From contig NZ_WINH01000021.1 in the NCBI RefSeq assembly GCF_010993985.1, positions 1 through 64,000 on the forward strand: a DNA stretch of 64,000 nucleotides, in the 5' to 3' direction. Of the stretch, positions 43,980 to 54,138 are shown in pieces. How positions within the stretch are numbered: position 1 is the first letter of the stretch; each line of letters starts with the position of its first letter. Both the position numbers and the translations under genes were made by a program. Below the pieces are notes generated by a model. The model saw only the letters and a list, made by a program, of their open reading frames with translations. It was not told where the DNA came from and ran no database searches. This DNA comes from Paraferrimonas sp. SM1919. GTDB taxonomy: Bacteria; Pseudomonadota; Gammaproteobacteria; Enterobacterales; Shewanellaceae.

Positions 43980-44702
43980 ATGACTCAGGAAACTGCCAAA
44001 ATCCTAGTGGTCGATGATGATGCAAGGTTAAGAGCTTTACTGGAACGCTATCTTGTAGAGCAAGGTTTCCAAGTGCGAAGCGCTTCAAGTGGCGAGCAAA
44101 TGGATAGATTATTAGAGCGAGAAAATTTTCATCTTTTAGTTCTAGATTTAATGCTTCCTGGTGAAGATGGCTTATCGATTTGCAAACGTTTGCGCCAAAA
44201 GGATGAGCAGCTGCCTATTGTTATGCTGACTGCTAAGGGTGATGAGGTCGATCGAATCATTGGTTTGGAGTTAGGGGCTGACGATTACTTACCTAAACCA
44301 TTTAATCCCCGTGAATTATTAGCCCGCATCAAGGCAGTAATGCGTCGTCAGGTTAAAGAGGCACCTGGGGCACCTTCCCAACAGCAGCAAGAGATCAGTT
44401 TTGGTGATTACACCCTGAATTTAGCCACCCGTGAAATGATTCATGGTGATAACACTATCGCATTAACTAGCGGTGAATTTGCCGTTCTTAAGGTTCTAGT
44501 GAAACACCCTCGTGAGCCACTGTCTCGAGATAAGCTAATGAACCTTGCCCGTGGTAGAGATTACTCTGCATTAGAGCGTTCAATTGATGTGCAGGTTTCT
44601 CGACTGCGTCGAATGATTGAACAAGATCCATCCAATCCAAGGTATATCCAAACTGTTTGGGGTTTAGGATATGTGTTTATTCCCGATGGCAGTGGTAATT
44701 AA
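43980..44702 (+). CDS. ompR: OmpR, osmotic response regulator
   Basis: 240 residues. Receiver domain with Asp56 ([12 protein letters not shown]), acidic pair DDD and Lys106. Linker, then winged-helix DNA-binding domain ([21 protein letters not shown]; ending [13 protein letters not shown]). Phosphorylated by EnvZ, it controls porin and other envelope genes. Very similar to E. coli OmpR (239 aa). The TAATG overlap couples it to envZ. Confidence 0.97.
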   Translation: MTQETAKILVVDDDARLRALLERYLVEQGFQVRSASSGEQMDRLLERENFHLLVLDLMLPGEDGLSICKRLRQKDEQLPIVMLTAKGDEVDRIIGLELGADDYLPKPFNPRELLARIKAVMRRQVKEAPGAPSQQQQEISFGDYTLNLATREMIHGDNTIALTSGEFAVLKVLVKHPREPLSRDKLMNLARGRDYSALERSIDVQVSRLRRMIEQDPSNPRYIQTVWGLGYVFIPDGSGN

Positions 44703-46036
44703 TGGCATCAAATAAACCTAAAAGCTGGTGGCGAAATTTTTTGCCCCGCAGTGCTTTTGGGCAAACGGCACTATTGATTGGTCTGGTATTGATGATTAAT
44801 CAAATAGTGTCTTATGTAACCGTTACTCTTTACGTGATTAAACCAAACTATGAACAACTCAATGAATTAATGGGTCGTCAAGTAAATATCTTATTTTCTG
44901 AGGAATTGGATTTAGGTTTAGATACGTTAACGTTAACCGTAAGCGATGCCCTTAAAGCAAGGGCAAGACCTGGAGAACTGGAGGTCTTCACTTGGAAAGA
45001 AGCCAAACAAGCTGGGTTAATGCAAGCCAGCCGCTACGGTTTTTTATCCCAGCAAATGTCTAAGCAACTCGGTGGCCAAGCTGAAGTTCGAGTGCAAACT
45101 GGTGAGCAATACCAAGTATGGATAAATCCCCCTCAGGCGCCAAGTGTATGGTTGAGGATCCCTTTACCAGGCACCAGTGATTCAAATATATCTTTATTAA
45201 ACCTATATCTAATGCTGATTGGTGCGCTATCAGTATTAGGAGGTTGGTTGTTTGCGCGACAGCAAACAAAACCCTTGAGAAGACTAGAAAAGGCCGCGAT
45301 AGATGTTTCTTTAGGGCATTATCCTGCCCCTATTCCTTTGTATGGTTCAACTGAGCTTGAACAAGTGACCCGTTCTTTTAATCAGATGTCCAAAAGCATG
45401 AAGCAACTTGAACAAGACAGGCAACTATTGATGGCGGGCATCTCTCATGATCTGCGAACGCCATTAACACGGATTAGATTGGCCACAGAAATGATGGTCG
45501 AAGAAGATTATTTAAAGGATGGTATTGTTCATGATATTGAAGATATGGATGAGATCATTAATCAATTCATTGCTTATATTCGACTCGATCAAGGAGAGAT
45601 ACTAAGTCAGCATAACCTTAGTGATCTACTGCAGGAAATGGCTCAAGCAGAACAGAATCGTTTTGACCAAATTGAGCTTGATTTGAATACAGTTGCACAG
45701 AGTGAGATCTATGAAGTGGCTTTTAAAAGGTTACTTAATAATCTAGTAGAGAATGCTTATCGTTATGGCAATGGTTGGTTAAGGCTTAGTTGTTGGCAAG
45801 ACGCTGATAGCATCAGCATTAGTATTGAAGATAACGGCCCAGGTATTCCCGAAAAAGATATAGAAGGTCTTTTTGAGCCCTTTGCTAGGGGAGATCAGGC
45901 CCGAGGTACGGGTGGTTCTGGACTTGGATTGGCGATAATAAAAAAAATTGCGGCAATGCATAATGCGGTGGTTAAGTTGACTAACAGAGCTGAAGGTGGC
46001 ATAAAGGCAGAGATAATTATTAGTATCAAAAAATAA
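44702..46036 (+). CDS. envZ: EnvZ, osmosensor histidine kinase
   Basis: 444 residues. TM1 (about 22-45), periplasmic domain of about 110 residues, TM2 (about 163-184), HAMP, dimerisation domain with His249 ([17 protein letters not shown]-region as in EnvZ), and HATPase with N, G1 and G2 boxes ([30 protein letters not shown]). Phosphorylates and dephosphorylates OmpR. The next gene follows after 11 nt and is probably in the same operon. Confidence 0.96.
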   Translation: MASNKPKSWWRNFLPRSAFGQTALLIGLVLMINQIVSYVTVTLYVIKPNYEQLNELMGRQVNILFSEELDLGLDTLTLTVSDALKARARPGELEVFTWKEAKQAGLMQASRYGFLSQQMSKQLGGQAEVRVQTGEQYQVWINPPQAPSVWLRIPLPGTSDSNISLLNLYLMLIGALSVLGGWLFARQQTKPLRRLEKAAIDVSLGHYPAPIPLYGSTELEQVTRSFNQMSKSMKQLEQDRQLLMAGISHDLRTPLTRIRLATEMMVEEDYLKDGIVHDIEDMDEIINQFIAYIRLDQGEILSQHNLSDLLQEMAQAEQNRFDQIELDLNTVAQSEIYEVAFKRLLNNLVENAYRYGNGWLRLSCWQDADSISISIEDNGPGIPEKDIEGLFEPFARGDQARGTGGSGLGLAIIKKIAAMHNAVVKLTNRAEGGIKAEIIISIKK

Positions 46037-46047
46037 GGAAAGAAGTT

Positions 46048-46671
46048 ATGGAACAACAACTTAGGCACCCACTGAAAGAAATTTGGTTTTATCCTCGTGA
46101 AGCTATAAAAGCATTGCAACTGAGCGATTACAGTGGCTTTATTATTCCTCTGGCGGTTTTGTCAGGGATCACCCAAGGATTTTCTAATAACTTTGCCAGT
46201 GAATACTTTGAATCTTTAACCAGCATGTTGCTGGTTACCCTAATCGTTGCCAGTATTGCGGGCATTATCGGGATATATGTTTCAGCTTGGCTGTTAAGCA
46301 TGACCGGAAAATGGTTAGGTGGCAAGGCAAGTTTTAATTCTTTGGTAGAGTTATCAGCGTGGGCCAGTCTAATTCAAGTATTAATGTTGCCACTGTTGAT
46401 TTTACTCATGATTTTAATGGGTAATGGCTACGTTGACTCAGAATATTTGATGGAGAACCCCAGTGGACTGGTAATTACTTTGTTGCTGATATTTAGCCTA
46501 GCGAGTATTGTTGTTGGTATTTGGTCATTGGTCGTTATGTGTGTTGGTATCAGTGAATTACAAGGCTTCAGTATTCTTAGAGCGCTGGCAAATATTCTGT
46601 TGTTTTTAGTTATTTTTGTGGCAGTGGTGGTTGCTTTAAGTGAGTTCTTCAAGATGTTTAGTCCTTACTAG
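46048..46671 (+). CDS. Yip1-family inner-membrane protein
   Basis: 207 residues with five to six TM helices. The N-terminal PLKEIWFYPREAIKAL and central LVTLIVASIAGIIGIYVSAWLL...KWLGGKASF are typical of bacterial Yip1-domain proteins (quoted parts are separate). Function is unknown. Its place 11 nt behind envZ, before a strong terminator, suggests it is co-expressed with the envelope stress pair. Confidence 0.82.
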   Translation: MEQQLRHPLKEIWFYPREAIKALQLSDYSGFIIPLAVLSGITQGFSNNFASEYFESLTSMLLVTLIVASIAGIIGIYVSAWLLSMTGKWLGGKASFNSLVELSAWASLIQVLMLPLLILLMILMGNGYVDSEYLMENPSGLVITLLLIFSLASIVVGIWSLVVMCVGISELQGFSILRALANILLFLVIFVAVVVALSEFFKMFSPY

Positions 46672-46697
46672 CCTTTATAGTAAAACTCACATTAGCT

Positions 46698-46730
46698 ACA
46701 ATAAAGGCATCATTTAGATGCCTTTATTGT
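46698..46730. terminator. bidirectional terminator after the ompR-envZ operon
   Basis: 14-bp perfect stem (arm ACAATAAAGGCATC, loop ATTTA). The right arm overlaps the leader of rlmJ, whose ATG is at 46742. Confidence 0.75.
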
Positions 46731-46741
46731 TTGGAAAATCT

Positions 46742-47593
46742 ATGCTCAGCTACCGCCACAGCTACCATGCTGGCAACCATGCCGATGTGTTAAAACACGC
46801 CACCCAAGTTCTGCTGTTAAATAAGTTTAAACAGAAAAATAAGCCGTTTTGTTATCTCGATACCCATAGTGGCGCGGGTTTGTATTCGTTAGAGTCTGAA
46901 CAAGCACAAAAAACGGCAGAGTACCAAGGTGGTATCGCCAAATTATGGCCTCTTAAGCAAGAGTTTCCTGAGCTAAGTGATTACTTTGAGGTGATTAGTC
47001 ACCATAACCCTAATGGTCAGTTGCTGCATTACCCCGGCTCACCTGAGATCGCCCGCTATTTGCTCCGTCAACAGGACAATATGCAGTTAATTGAATTGCA
47101 TAATAACGAGATTAATGAATTAAGAAACAACCTAGGATTTGATAATAGGGTGCATATCCATCATCGTAATGGCTTTGAGGGCTTAGTGGGATTATTACCA
47201 CCAACCCCAGCCCGTGGTTTTGTGCTTATTGACCCTTCTTACGAGTTGAAAACCGATTATCAGGCAGTCATTGATGGCGTGCAAAAAGCGTTAAAGCGTT
47301 GGCCTAAAGCTGTCATTGCAGTTTGGTACCCAATACTGGCCGAGAAGCGAGATTATTCTGAGTGGTTAGCCTATAAGTTAAGCCAATTAAGCATAAATAA
47401 CCTACTTCGTGCAGAGTTATCAGTAGAGGCCCAGCAGCTTGAATTTGGCATGCATGGTTCAGGCATGATGATCATTAATGCACCGTGGCAGCTCGATACC
47501 CAGCTAGAATCACTGGTGCCTAAATTACTGGATGTACTTGATGCCGACGGTCAAGGCAGTAGCAGAGTAGATTGGGTAGTTGAAGGGGAATAA
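46742..47593 (+). CDS. rlmJ: 23S rRNA m6A2030 methyltransferase RlmJ
   Basis: 283 residues from ATG 46742 (MLSYRHSYHAGNHADVLKH), which matches the family start; an upstream ATG at 46718 lies in the terminator stem. The SAM site includes YLDTHSGAGLY and the catalytic IV motif, here DPSY in FVLIDPSYELKTDY where E. coli has DPPY. C-terminal ASGM-like HGSGMMIINAPW. Methylates adenine 2030 of 23S rRNA. Length as in E. coli (280). Confidence 0.95.
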   Translation: MLSYRHSYHAGNHADVLKHATQVLLLNKFKQKNKPFCYLDTHSGAGLYSLESEQAQKTAEYQGGIAKLWPLKQEFPELSDYFEVISHHNPNGQLLHYPGSPEIARYLLRQQDNMQLIELHNNEINELRNNLGFDNRVHIHHRNGFEGLVGLLPPTPARGFVLIDPSYELKTDYQAVIDGVQKALKRWPKAVIAVWYPILAEKRDYSEWLAYKLSQLSINNLLRAELSVEAQQLEFGMHGSGMMIINAPWQLDTQLESLVPKLLDVLDADGQGSSRVDWVVEGE

Positions 47594-47599
47594 CAGCGA

Positions 47600-47887
47600 G
47601 TGTCTACATGGAGTGTGTATTTGGTTCGCAGTGCTAATAATGCATTATATTGCGGTATTAGCACTAACCCCCAAAGGCGTTTAAGTGAGCATCAATCAAA
47701 GCCACAGGGGGCAAAAGCTCTCAAGGGAAAAGGGCCGTTATCCTTGGTTTTTAGTGCTGAGGTGGGTGACCGCTCACAAGCATCAAAGGTGGAATACCAG
47801 TTAAAACGTCTGCACAAAACCAGCAAAGAGAAGTTGGTGGCCGAGCCTGCATTATTCCCAGAATACCTCCATAAGTGGCTTGATTAG
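47600..47887 (+). CDS. GIY-YIG nuclease-superfamily protein (YhbQ/UPF0213-like)
   Basis: 95 residues from GTG 47600. GIY-YIG core: SVYLVRSANNALYCGISTNPQRRLSEH (residues about 4-30; Tyr, Tyr, Arg and the later Glu of SKVEYQLKR). Stand-alone small members of this family have weak or unknown nuclease activity on DNA. Starts 7 nt after rlmJ, so it is probably co-transcribed. No further domain. Confidence 0.9.
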   Translation: MSTWSVYLVRSANNALYCGISTNPQRRLSEHQSKPQGAKALKGKGPLSLVFSAEVGDRSQASKVEYQLKRLHKTSKEKLVAEPALFPEYLHKWLD

Positions 47888-47966
47888 CAAAGTCTATTAG
47901 TTCTGTCTATTTTTTGTTCACTCTGTTAGCTTTAAGTGAGTTATCTAAATCAGCAGAGGGGACAAT

Positions 47967-48350
47967 ATGTCTGATTACAATACTGAAAATAACGCCATTG
48001 TGTGGGTGGATGTGCCTGTTAAGGATTTGCAGCGAGCGCTAAAGTTTTATGGTGAAGTGCTTAGTGCAGAGACTTCTATTCAAGAGCTTAACGGTGAAAC
48101 CTTTGGCGTCTTTATGTATGCCAACCAGAATGGTGGCGCATTAGTCATTGAGCCTGAAAAAATAAACCCAGATGCGGGCATGCTTCTATACTTTGGTTGT
48201 CATGGGCGTTTGCATGAAGCCATTGCGGCGGTGTCCGCCAATGGGGGTAAAGTATTGACGGAAATTAACAATATTGGTGTACATGGGAACATAGTCACAG
48301 TTTTAGATTCTGAAGGGAATAAAATTGCTTTGCATTCATGCAGCCTATAA
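47967..48350 (+). CDS. VOC/glyoxalase-fold protein
   Basis: 127 residues with the two beta-alpha-beta3 modules of the vicinal-oxygen-chelate superfamily: IVWVDVPVKDLQRALKFYGEV and the C-terminal VTVLDSEGNKIALHS. Metal ligands are incomplete at the first position (Val/Asp where glyoxalase I has His), as in many binding-only members. Substrate unknown. GAGGGG is a good ribosome site. Appears monocistronic. Confidence 0.85.
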   Translation: MSDYNTENNAIVWVDVPVKDLQRALKFYGEVLSAETSIQELNGETFGVFMYANQNGGALVIEPEKINPDAGMLLYFGCHGRLHEAIAAVSANGGKVLTEINNIGVHGNIVTVLDSEGNKIALHSCSL

Positions 48351-48410
48351 TTAGGGGACGAGTCTCAGGGCTGGTTAGCCCTAAGCCATCATGTAAGGAT
48401 CCCTACAGTT

Positions 48411-49490
48411 ATGAAACTGCTTCGTTCACTTTTATTGCCCATTTTAGTCACGCCTTTGCTGGCTACAGCCGAAACAGCTGCAACGCCAACCCCTGAAAAA
48501 GAAAAGCCAGCGGGCTTTTGGGACAAGTTCTTTATTGCTCCCGTACCGACTTCTTCTCCAAGCCAAGGCAGTGGCTTAGCATTAAATACCATGTACTTGC
48601 ATGACCGTATTAACAACGACACGCCTGCATCGACCAGTTGGGCTTATACCCAGTATACCGATACCGATAGCTTTATGTTCTTCGGTGGCCACAAGCATTA
48701 TTTTAAAGATGACAAATGGCGAGCCGAAGGCATGTATGGTTATATCAATTCCCATGTAAAGCATTTCGGTTTTGATAAACCATTGCCTGTGCCATTGCCA
48801 TACAATGGCAAAACTCAGTTTGTGTTTGGCTCGTTGCAGAAGCAATTTTTTGATAACTGGTACATTGGTGGTCAGTTTACCTATTACCACACCCAAGCTA
48901 AGGGGGAGGGGCCTAACCCAGACCAAAATGAAGACTTTGAGCGTCGTATGAAAGGGGAATCTGCGGGTTTTGGTGGTTTGGCCCAGTACGATAGCCGTGA
49001 TAATCAATTTAACGCCACTAAGGGTTGGAATATCGAGTTTTCAAGCTGGCATTATTTAGAGGCGCTGGGTTCTCAGCATAACTACCATCAGTTATCAGCT
49101 AAAGCCTCCCATTATATTGAGCTGCAGCCCAATCATGTACTTGCCTTTAATGGTGCTTACAAGCAACTATTAGGCGATTCACCGGATTATGCCCAAGTGA
49201 ATGTTGAGATGCGTGGTTTTCAGTGGGAACAATTAAGGGGCAATAGTGCCGCTTGGTTACAATCGGAATACCGTTGGAAGTTCGCTGGTAAATGGACCTG
49301 GGTAGGGTTTGCTGGCGTTGCCGGTATCGAGAAAAAGCAAAGTTCATCGGTAAATGACAAAGTCTTTGTCTCTGGTGGCACGGGGATCCGTTATTTATTG
49401 AGCGCAAAAGAAAAGTTGAATATTGGTATTGATGTGGCGGCTTCAGAATTTGAACACAGTTTTTATCTAAGAATGGGTGAAGCATTTTAA
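48411..49490 (+). CDS. outer-membrane beta-barrel protein, Omp85/surface-antigen type
   Basis: 359 residues. Signal peptide about 1-19 (LVTPLLATA). No POTRA domain; the rest is a single bacterial surface antigen (D15/Omp85) barrel: YDSRDNQFNATKGWNIEFSS and RGFQWEQLRGNSAAWLQSEYR are the usual conserved strands, and the chain ends in Phe. Such POTRA-less barrels occur alone or fused to patatin-like lipases; function is uncertain. The leader has a small hairpin GGGCT-ggtt-AGCCC (48369-48382). Confidence 0.85.
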   Translation: MKLLRSLLLPILVTPLLATAETAATPTPEKEKPAGFWDKFFIAPVPTSSPSQGSGLALNTMYLHDRINNDTPASTSWAYTQYTDTDSFMFFGGHKHYFKDDKWRAEGMYGYINSHVKHFGFDKPLPVPLPYNGKTQFVFGSLQKQFFDNWYIGGQFTYYHTQAKGEGPNPDQNEDFERRMKGESAGFGGLAQYDSRDNQFNATKGWNIEFSSWHYLEALGSQHNYHQLSAKASHYIELQPNHVLAFNGAYKQLLGDSPDYAQVNVEMRGFQWEQLRGNSAAWLQSEYRWKFAGKWTWVGFAGVAGIEKKQSSSVNDKVFVSGGTGIRYLLSAKEKLNIGIDVAASEFEHSFYLRMGEAF

Positions 49491-49600
49491 TCAGATGAGC
49501 AGTACAAAAATTTTTATATATTGTGTTATTGAGCGCTTCATATTCAATGTGGTTGAGGTACACTTAATATTATCAATATGAGTTAAGTTACTGCTAAATT

Positions 49601-50155
49601 ATGGATAAGCCGTTGCAAAAACCTAAAATTTTGGCTACAGAGTCTGTCGCCAAAAGTCGTTTGTTTAATATAGAACAAGTACATTTAGCCTTTAGTAATG
49701 GTGAGCGGCGCATTTATGAAAGAATGCGTGGTAATAACTCTGGTGCGGTGATGATAGTACCTGTTTTAGCTGGTCAAACATGGTTGCTTGCTCGTGAGTA
49801 TGCCGTTGGTACTGAAAAATATGAGCTTGGATTCCCGAAAGGATTAATTGATCCTGGTGAAACGCCTGTTCAAGCGGCAAACAGAGAATTGCAAGAAGAG
49901 CTAGGCTTTGGAGCCAAGCAGTTAATCCCTCTAAAGACTCTTGCTATGGCGCCTGGATTTTTTGGTAGTCAAATGCATATTTTCTTGGCTCTGGATTTGT
50001 ATCCAAGTAAGTTACCGGGTGATGAGCCCGAGCCTATAGAATGTGTCCATTTTGCGATCGCAGATACAGCAAAGTTATTGGCAGATAGTGATTTTAATGA
50101 AGCTCGGTCAGTGGCCGCTTTATTTTTGGCAAAACAAGAGTTAGATAGATCCTAA
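49601..50155 (+). CDS. nudE: NudE, ADP-compounds Nudix hydrolase
   Basis: 184 residues. Nudix box at 81-103 (GLIDPGET...RELQEELGF, with Glu96, Glu99 and Glu100 as metal ligands). Family-specific segments: ARSRLF-like AKSRLFNIEQV, IYERMRG, YAVGTEKYELGFPKG. Hydrolyses ADP-ribose, Ap3A and NADH. Same neighbour (cysQ-like gene) and length as in related Shewanella; E. coli NudE is 186 aa. Confidence 0.95.
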   Translation: MDKPLQKPKILATESVAKSRLFNIEQVHLAFSNGERRIYERMRGNNSGAVMIVPVLAGQTWLLAREYAVGTEKYELGFPKGLIDPGETPVQAANRELQEELGFGAKQLIPLKTLAMAPGFFGSQMHIFLALDLYPSKLPGDEPEPIECVHFAIADTAKLLADSDFNEARSVAALFLAKQELDRS

Positions 50156-50176
50156 TTTATTGTGGTAGGAGTGGTT

Positions 50177-50989
50177 ATGGATAAAAATCAGCTGATTGAA
50201 GGCGCAATAGTAATTGCGAAGGACGCCGCTAAGGCGATCAAGGCAATATATCTAGCGGGTCAATATGATAAGGAAATCAAATCTGACAATACTCCTGTTA
50301 CCAGTGCCGATCTCGCTGCCCATAAAATTATTGCTGAGGGGTTAGCTAAGCTCTCACCTGATATTCCTGTTTTGTCTGAAGAAGATACCGAGATCCCATT
50401 ATCTGTGCGAAGCCAATGGCAGCGTTATTGGTTGGTCGATCCATTAGATGGTACTCAAGAATTTATTTCTCGTAGTGGTGATTTTGCTGTGATCATCGCC
50501 TTGGTTGAAAAGAATCAACCAGCAATGGGCGTAGTGTATGCGCCAATGACAGATGTTTGCTACTACGCAGTCAAAGGTCAAGGGGCTTTTAAGCGTCAAG
50601 CCGACGGTCAAACTAATAGAATTAATAGTACTAGCTTTAAAGTGGATAAGCTTACTGGTCTTCGCTTAGCAGTATCGCGAGTGCAAAAAACCGAATTCCT
50701 ATTAAGACACTTTAGCCCAGATTTAAAGTATGACCTGATCCCCCTTGGCAGTGCCGCCCTTAAAAGCTGTTTAATTGCCGAAGGTGGTGCTGATTGCTAT
50801 ATGCGTTTGGGGCCAACCGGTGAATGGGATACGGGCGCAACCCAATGTATTGTCGAAGAAGCGGGTGGCCGTATTGCCAACTTTGAACTGCAACCACTAA
50901 GTTACAACCAGAGGGAAAGCTTTGAAAACCCGAATTTTGTGGTGATTGGTGAACCAAACTTAGATTGGCAGGATATTATTAAGGCTTAA
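50177..50989 (+). CDS. cysQ: 3'(2'),5'-bisphosphate nucleotidase CysQ
   Basis: 270 residues from ATG 50177 (TAGGAG 6 nt upstream); the GTG 15 nt earlier is less likely. Inositol-monophosphatase fold with metal ligands Glu68-Glu69 (LSEEDTEI), Asp88 and Asp91 in WLVDPLDGT, and a C-terminal WDTGATQCIVEEAGG. Removes 3'-phosphate from PAP produced by sulfate assimilation. 22 nt after nudE, so likely one transcript. Confidence 0.95.
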   Translation: MDKNQLIEGAIVIAKDAAKAIKAIYLAGQYDKEIKSDNTPVTSADLAAHKIIAEGLAKLSPDIPVLSEEDTEIPLSVRSQWQRYWLVDPLDGTQEFISRSGDFAVIIALVEKNQPAMGVVYAPMTDVCYYAVKGQGAFKRQADGQTNRINSTSFKVDKLTGLRLAVSRVQKTEFLLRHFSPDLKYDLIPLGSAALKSCLIAEGGADCYMRLGPTGEWDTGATQCIVEEAGGRIANFELQPLSYNQRESFENPNFVVIGEPNLDWQDIIKA

Positions 50990-50997
50990 AACCAGGA

Positions 50998-51019
50998 CAC
51001 TTCGTTTCGAGAGCGTCAC
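50998..51019 (+). repeat. 22-bp dispersed repeat, copy A
   Basis: Exact match to 61929-61950 in the same orientation, just after the cysQ stop. A hairpin CTTGGC/GCCAAG follows at 51034-51054. Confidence 0.7.
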
Positions 51020-51100
51020 CGGCTGACTGCGAGCTTGGCTCTTGGAGTGCCAAGTAGGCACAATACCGCTGACTGAATACTGTCCGTAATCCAATGAAAA

Positions 51101-51121
51101 AAGCGACCTCAATGGTCGCTT
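51101..51121. terminator. bidirectional terminator between cysQ and the TonB receptor
   Basis: AAGCGACC-tcaat-GGTCGCTT hairpin with A-run before and T-run after, usable in both directions. Confidence 0.9.
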
Positions 51122-51171
51122 TTTTGCTGTCAGCGCGAAGCCGTCCAGTAGCCTACCATAGCCGTGCTCGT

Positions 51172-53988
51172 CTAAAACGCATGATTCACCCCAAAGTAAT
51201 ATTGGCGACCAAAGTATTGGATGGTGCCGGTTTGCTGGGGTTCACCAAAGTAGGTTTTATTCGGCTCGTCGGTAAGGTTATTCACCTGAAATAAGGCTTT
51301 TAAACCGTTGTCGAAGGAATAACTGGCCTGATAATCTAAAATGGTTTCCGCTTCAAAATAGGTCAGCTGTGGTTCTACCGCCACCTGCTCCCCTACATAG
51401 CTACTGCGGTAACGGGCGCTTAAGCGGGTATCAAAGCCACCATCAGCATAAAATAGGGTACTGTTAAACACATGTTTAGATAACCCAGGAAGCGGGATCA
51501 AACGATTGCCACCGGATAAGTCCGTGCTGTATTTCACTTCAGAATCGGAATAGGAATAACTGCCGTTATAACCTAAGTTGCTTAAAAAACTTGGTAAGTA
51601 ATCAAAGGTATGAGTTAACGCTAATTCGACCCCTTGGATATAGCCACCTTTGGTATTGTTGTAGGCGGTTTGGTATTGCCCGCCTTTTTTTACTACCTGA
51701 TATTCTTGGCCGTTTTGGGTGATGGTGTCAGGGACATAAATGCCTGCTTGGGTAAAGTCAAAGTTGCGTTCGGTTTTATTTTCAATAAAGGATTTAATAT
51801 TTTTATAAAACAGCGCTACGGTAGCGGCACCAGAACCATCTCCAAAGTAGTATTCATAGGACAGATCAATTTGGTCGGCATACATAGGATCGAGTAGTGG
51901 ACTGGTATTCCCCCAGGCGTTATAACAACGCTGGGTATTAGAATCAATAGGGGTATCACCACAATCGGGACTATACCAGGAACCCATACCCGCTTTCATT
52001 TTATTGATGGGTGGGCGGGCCATGACGGATGCCGCAGCAAAGCGGATCTGTGAATCATCGGTGATCATAAAATTGAGATTAATGGATGGCAGCACATCGG
52101 TATATTTTTTGCCACGCAATATGGGCAGATACTCATCACTGATGACGCCTTTGCCATCTGCAATTGCCACCCCTTTACCTGGGCCCACCTGCTGTAAGCC
52201 ATCACTGGATTGATCGCTATTGATTACTCTAACCCCAATGTTACCTGTCACAGGTGTATCGCCCCATTCGAAATCTAGGTTTGCTTGAAGATAACCGCTA
52301 ATCGTTTTTTCTTTTACGCCCCCAGACTGGATCATAGTCCAATTATTTTCCCAATTTTGAGTTGGCATAAACGGTGGTTGTCCGTTAACGGCATTTTGTT
52401 GATTGACTAGTGCCACGGCTTGTTGAAAATCAATAGCCGTGAAATCAGGGTAACCACCTAATTCACCTGAAAAATTGACAGTCTTAGCCATGTTTGGCGT
52501 CAATTGAAGCACGGGTTGGTTGCTGTTGTTATTGTCAAATTCATTACCATAGCCAGCTTGTGAGCGCTGCGCTTGGTAACTTCTATCGGCATATCTGACA
52601 CCAAATTCAATGCTGCTCAAATAATTTAAATCGAACTGGTAACTGGCATCAAACTTGGCTGAATAGAGTTCATTTTGTTGGTTGTAAGGCCACATTCCAA
52701 CTTGTTTTAAACCTAGTGTATTTAGGTTTGTGTAGCTTTCGGTCATGCTTACACTGGCTGGATTAAGACGATTTAATCGATAGCTCACCGATTCCGCGCG
52801 GCGAGTTTGATTGGCGAAGTCATCATAAATAACGGCACGAGTGCCCCCGTTTACAAATTCACCATCGGCTTTTGATAGTGCTATATCAAAGCCCACAAGC
52901 CAGCGATCGCCGTCATTCCACTCAATATTTAAACCAGCATTGGTAAGTTTAGAGAAGGTGGAACCGTTATCGTTGATATTAAAAATTGAGAAGTTTTGCC
53001 CTGGGATAGAGTTAACCGTTCCCCCTGTCATCGAATAGCTGTCGCTGCCCTGGGTAATAATAGGATCAACAATATCGCCATTTTTTAGGTGTTTAACCCT
53101 AAAACCTCGGGAAAAGGTTTCTGAATCAAACTTAGAGTAGAAAAAATCGCCGACAATCTTCCAATTATCATTGGGTAGGTAATGCAATGAAGCCATATAG
53201 CCGTCGCGAGTTTCCTGGCCCCCTTTTTGTTGTAGCTCAAAGCCCTCGGAAATATTAACTTCTTTACCATCAATGGTGGCTTTTCCATCGTTAAATCTCA
53301 GCCCGACAAACTGGTTTGCAACAGAAGGTTGATACAGGTGAGCATAGCCAAGGGAAAATCCGAGGGTTTCTTCTAAGAATTTACCTTGGTAAGCGAAACT
53401 GATACGGCGGCCGTACTCGTCAGCGTCACTCACTTGACTGGCTCGGTCGTTATAGCTACCTCTTATGTTGTAACTAAAGTTATGATCTTGTTCTTTGTCT
53501 AACGGATTAACCGTTTGCAGCTCAACGGTACCGGCGACGCCACCTTCGATGAGTGAGGCTTTCTGGGATTTATACACCTGTGCCTGATTGATGAGCTCGG
53601 AGGGGTATTGGTCAAATTGAATTTCCCGCTTACCACCCGTAGTGACCTGCTCGCGGCCATTGAGTGTGGTTTGAATAAAACTGCCATCTAAACCACGAAT
53701 GTTCAAGCCGCTGGCTTGGCCACCAGTGCGCACCGCAGTTACCCCTGGCATCCGAGTAAGAGCATCGGCAATGGAAGCATCAGGTAGGGCGCCCATATCA
53801 TCTGCAGAGATGGCATCAACAACGGTGTCACTGGTGCGCTTTTCATTTAAGGCTTTAAATATACTGCCCCTAAAGCCTTTAACCTCGATAACTTCTACAT
53901 AGTTCTCATCTTCATTGGCGAAGGTGACGTTTGGGGTTAAACATATGGCGATGAGGGCACTGGTAAGTTGGTTTAAGCGAAAATTCAT
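51172..53988 (-). CDS. large TonB-dependent outer-membrane receptor
   Basis: 938 residues from ATG 53988 (AGGGGAG at 5 nt). Signal peptide about 1-24 (CLTPNVTFA), TonB box-like VIEVKGFR near residue 34, plug domain (residues about 50-170; DALTRMPGVTAVRTGG, LNIRGLDGSFIQTTLNG), 22-strand barrel ending YFGVNHAF with terminal Phe. Size and the IRGL...LNGREQ plug are typical of the TonB-Xanth-Caul (carbohydrate/CUT-like) branch rather than siderophore receptors. The ligand is not readable; no transporter or regulator genes are adjacent. No obvious Fur box upstream. Confidence 0.92.
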   Translation of the reverse strand: MNFRLNQLTSALIAICLTPNVTFANEDENYVEVIEVKGFRGSIFKALNEKRTSDTVVDAISADDMGALPDASIADALTRMPGVTAVRTGGQASGLNIRGLDGSFIQTTLNGREQVTTGGKREIQFDQYPSELINQAQVYKSQKASLIEGGVAGTVELQTVNPLDKEQDHNFSYNIRGSYNDRASQVSDADEYGRRISFAYQGKFLEETLGFSLGYAHLYQPSVANQFVGLRFNDGKATIDGKEVNISEGFELQQKGGQETRDGYMASLHYLPNDNWKIVGDFFYSKFDSETFSRGFRVKHLKNGDIVDPIITQGSDSYSMTGGTVNSIPGQNFSIFNINDNGSTFSKLTNAGLNIEWNDGDRWLVGFDIALSKADGEFVNGGTRAVIYDDFANQTRRAESVSYRLNRLNPASVSMTESYTNLNTLGLKQVGMWPYNQQNELYSAKFDASYQFDLNYLSSIEFGVRYADRSYQAQRSQAGYGNEFDNNNSNQPVLQLTPNMAKTVNFSGELGGYPDFTAIDFQQAVALVNQQNAVNGQPPFMPTQNWENNWTMIQSGGVKEKTISGYLQANLDFEWGDTPVTGNIGVRVINSDQSSDGLQQVGPGKGVAIADGKGVISDEYLPILRGKKYTDVLPSINLNFMITDDSQIRFAAASVMARPPINKMKAGMGSWYSPDCGDTPIDSNTQRCYNAWGNTSPLLDPMYADQIDLSYEYYFGDGSGAATVALFYKNIKSFIENKTERNFDFTQAGIYVPDTITQNGQEYQVVKKGGQYQTAYNNTKGGYIQGVELALTHTFDYLPSFLSNLGYNGSYSYSDSEVKYSTDLSGGNRLIPLPGLSKHVFNSTLFYADGGFDTRLSARYRSSYVGEQVAVEPQLTYFEAETILDYQASYSFDNGLKALFQVNNLTDEPNKTYFGEPQQTGTIQYFGRQYYFGVNHAF

Positions 53989-54083
53989 CAATACTCCCCT
54001 TTGAAAGTGCTTATGGGCATAACTGCCACATTAGAATTAACTGTTCAAAAGATAGTAAAGCTCAGGAATTTAGCCAAAAAAAA

Positions 54084-54102
54084 AGGCTCCTAGAAGGAGC
54101 CT
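54084..54102 (-). terminator. intrinsic terminator after ubiK
   Basis: AGGCTCCT-aga-AGGAGCCT hairpin followed on the minus strand by T9. Ends the ABC-transporter/trmB-like/ubiK transcript. Confidence 0.92.
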
Positions 54103-54138
54103 ATTGCTATGAAAGGGCTTTCATTGGGGTAATATACC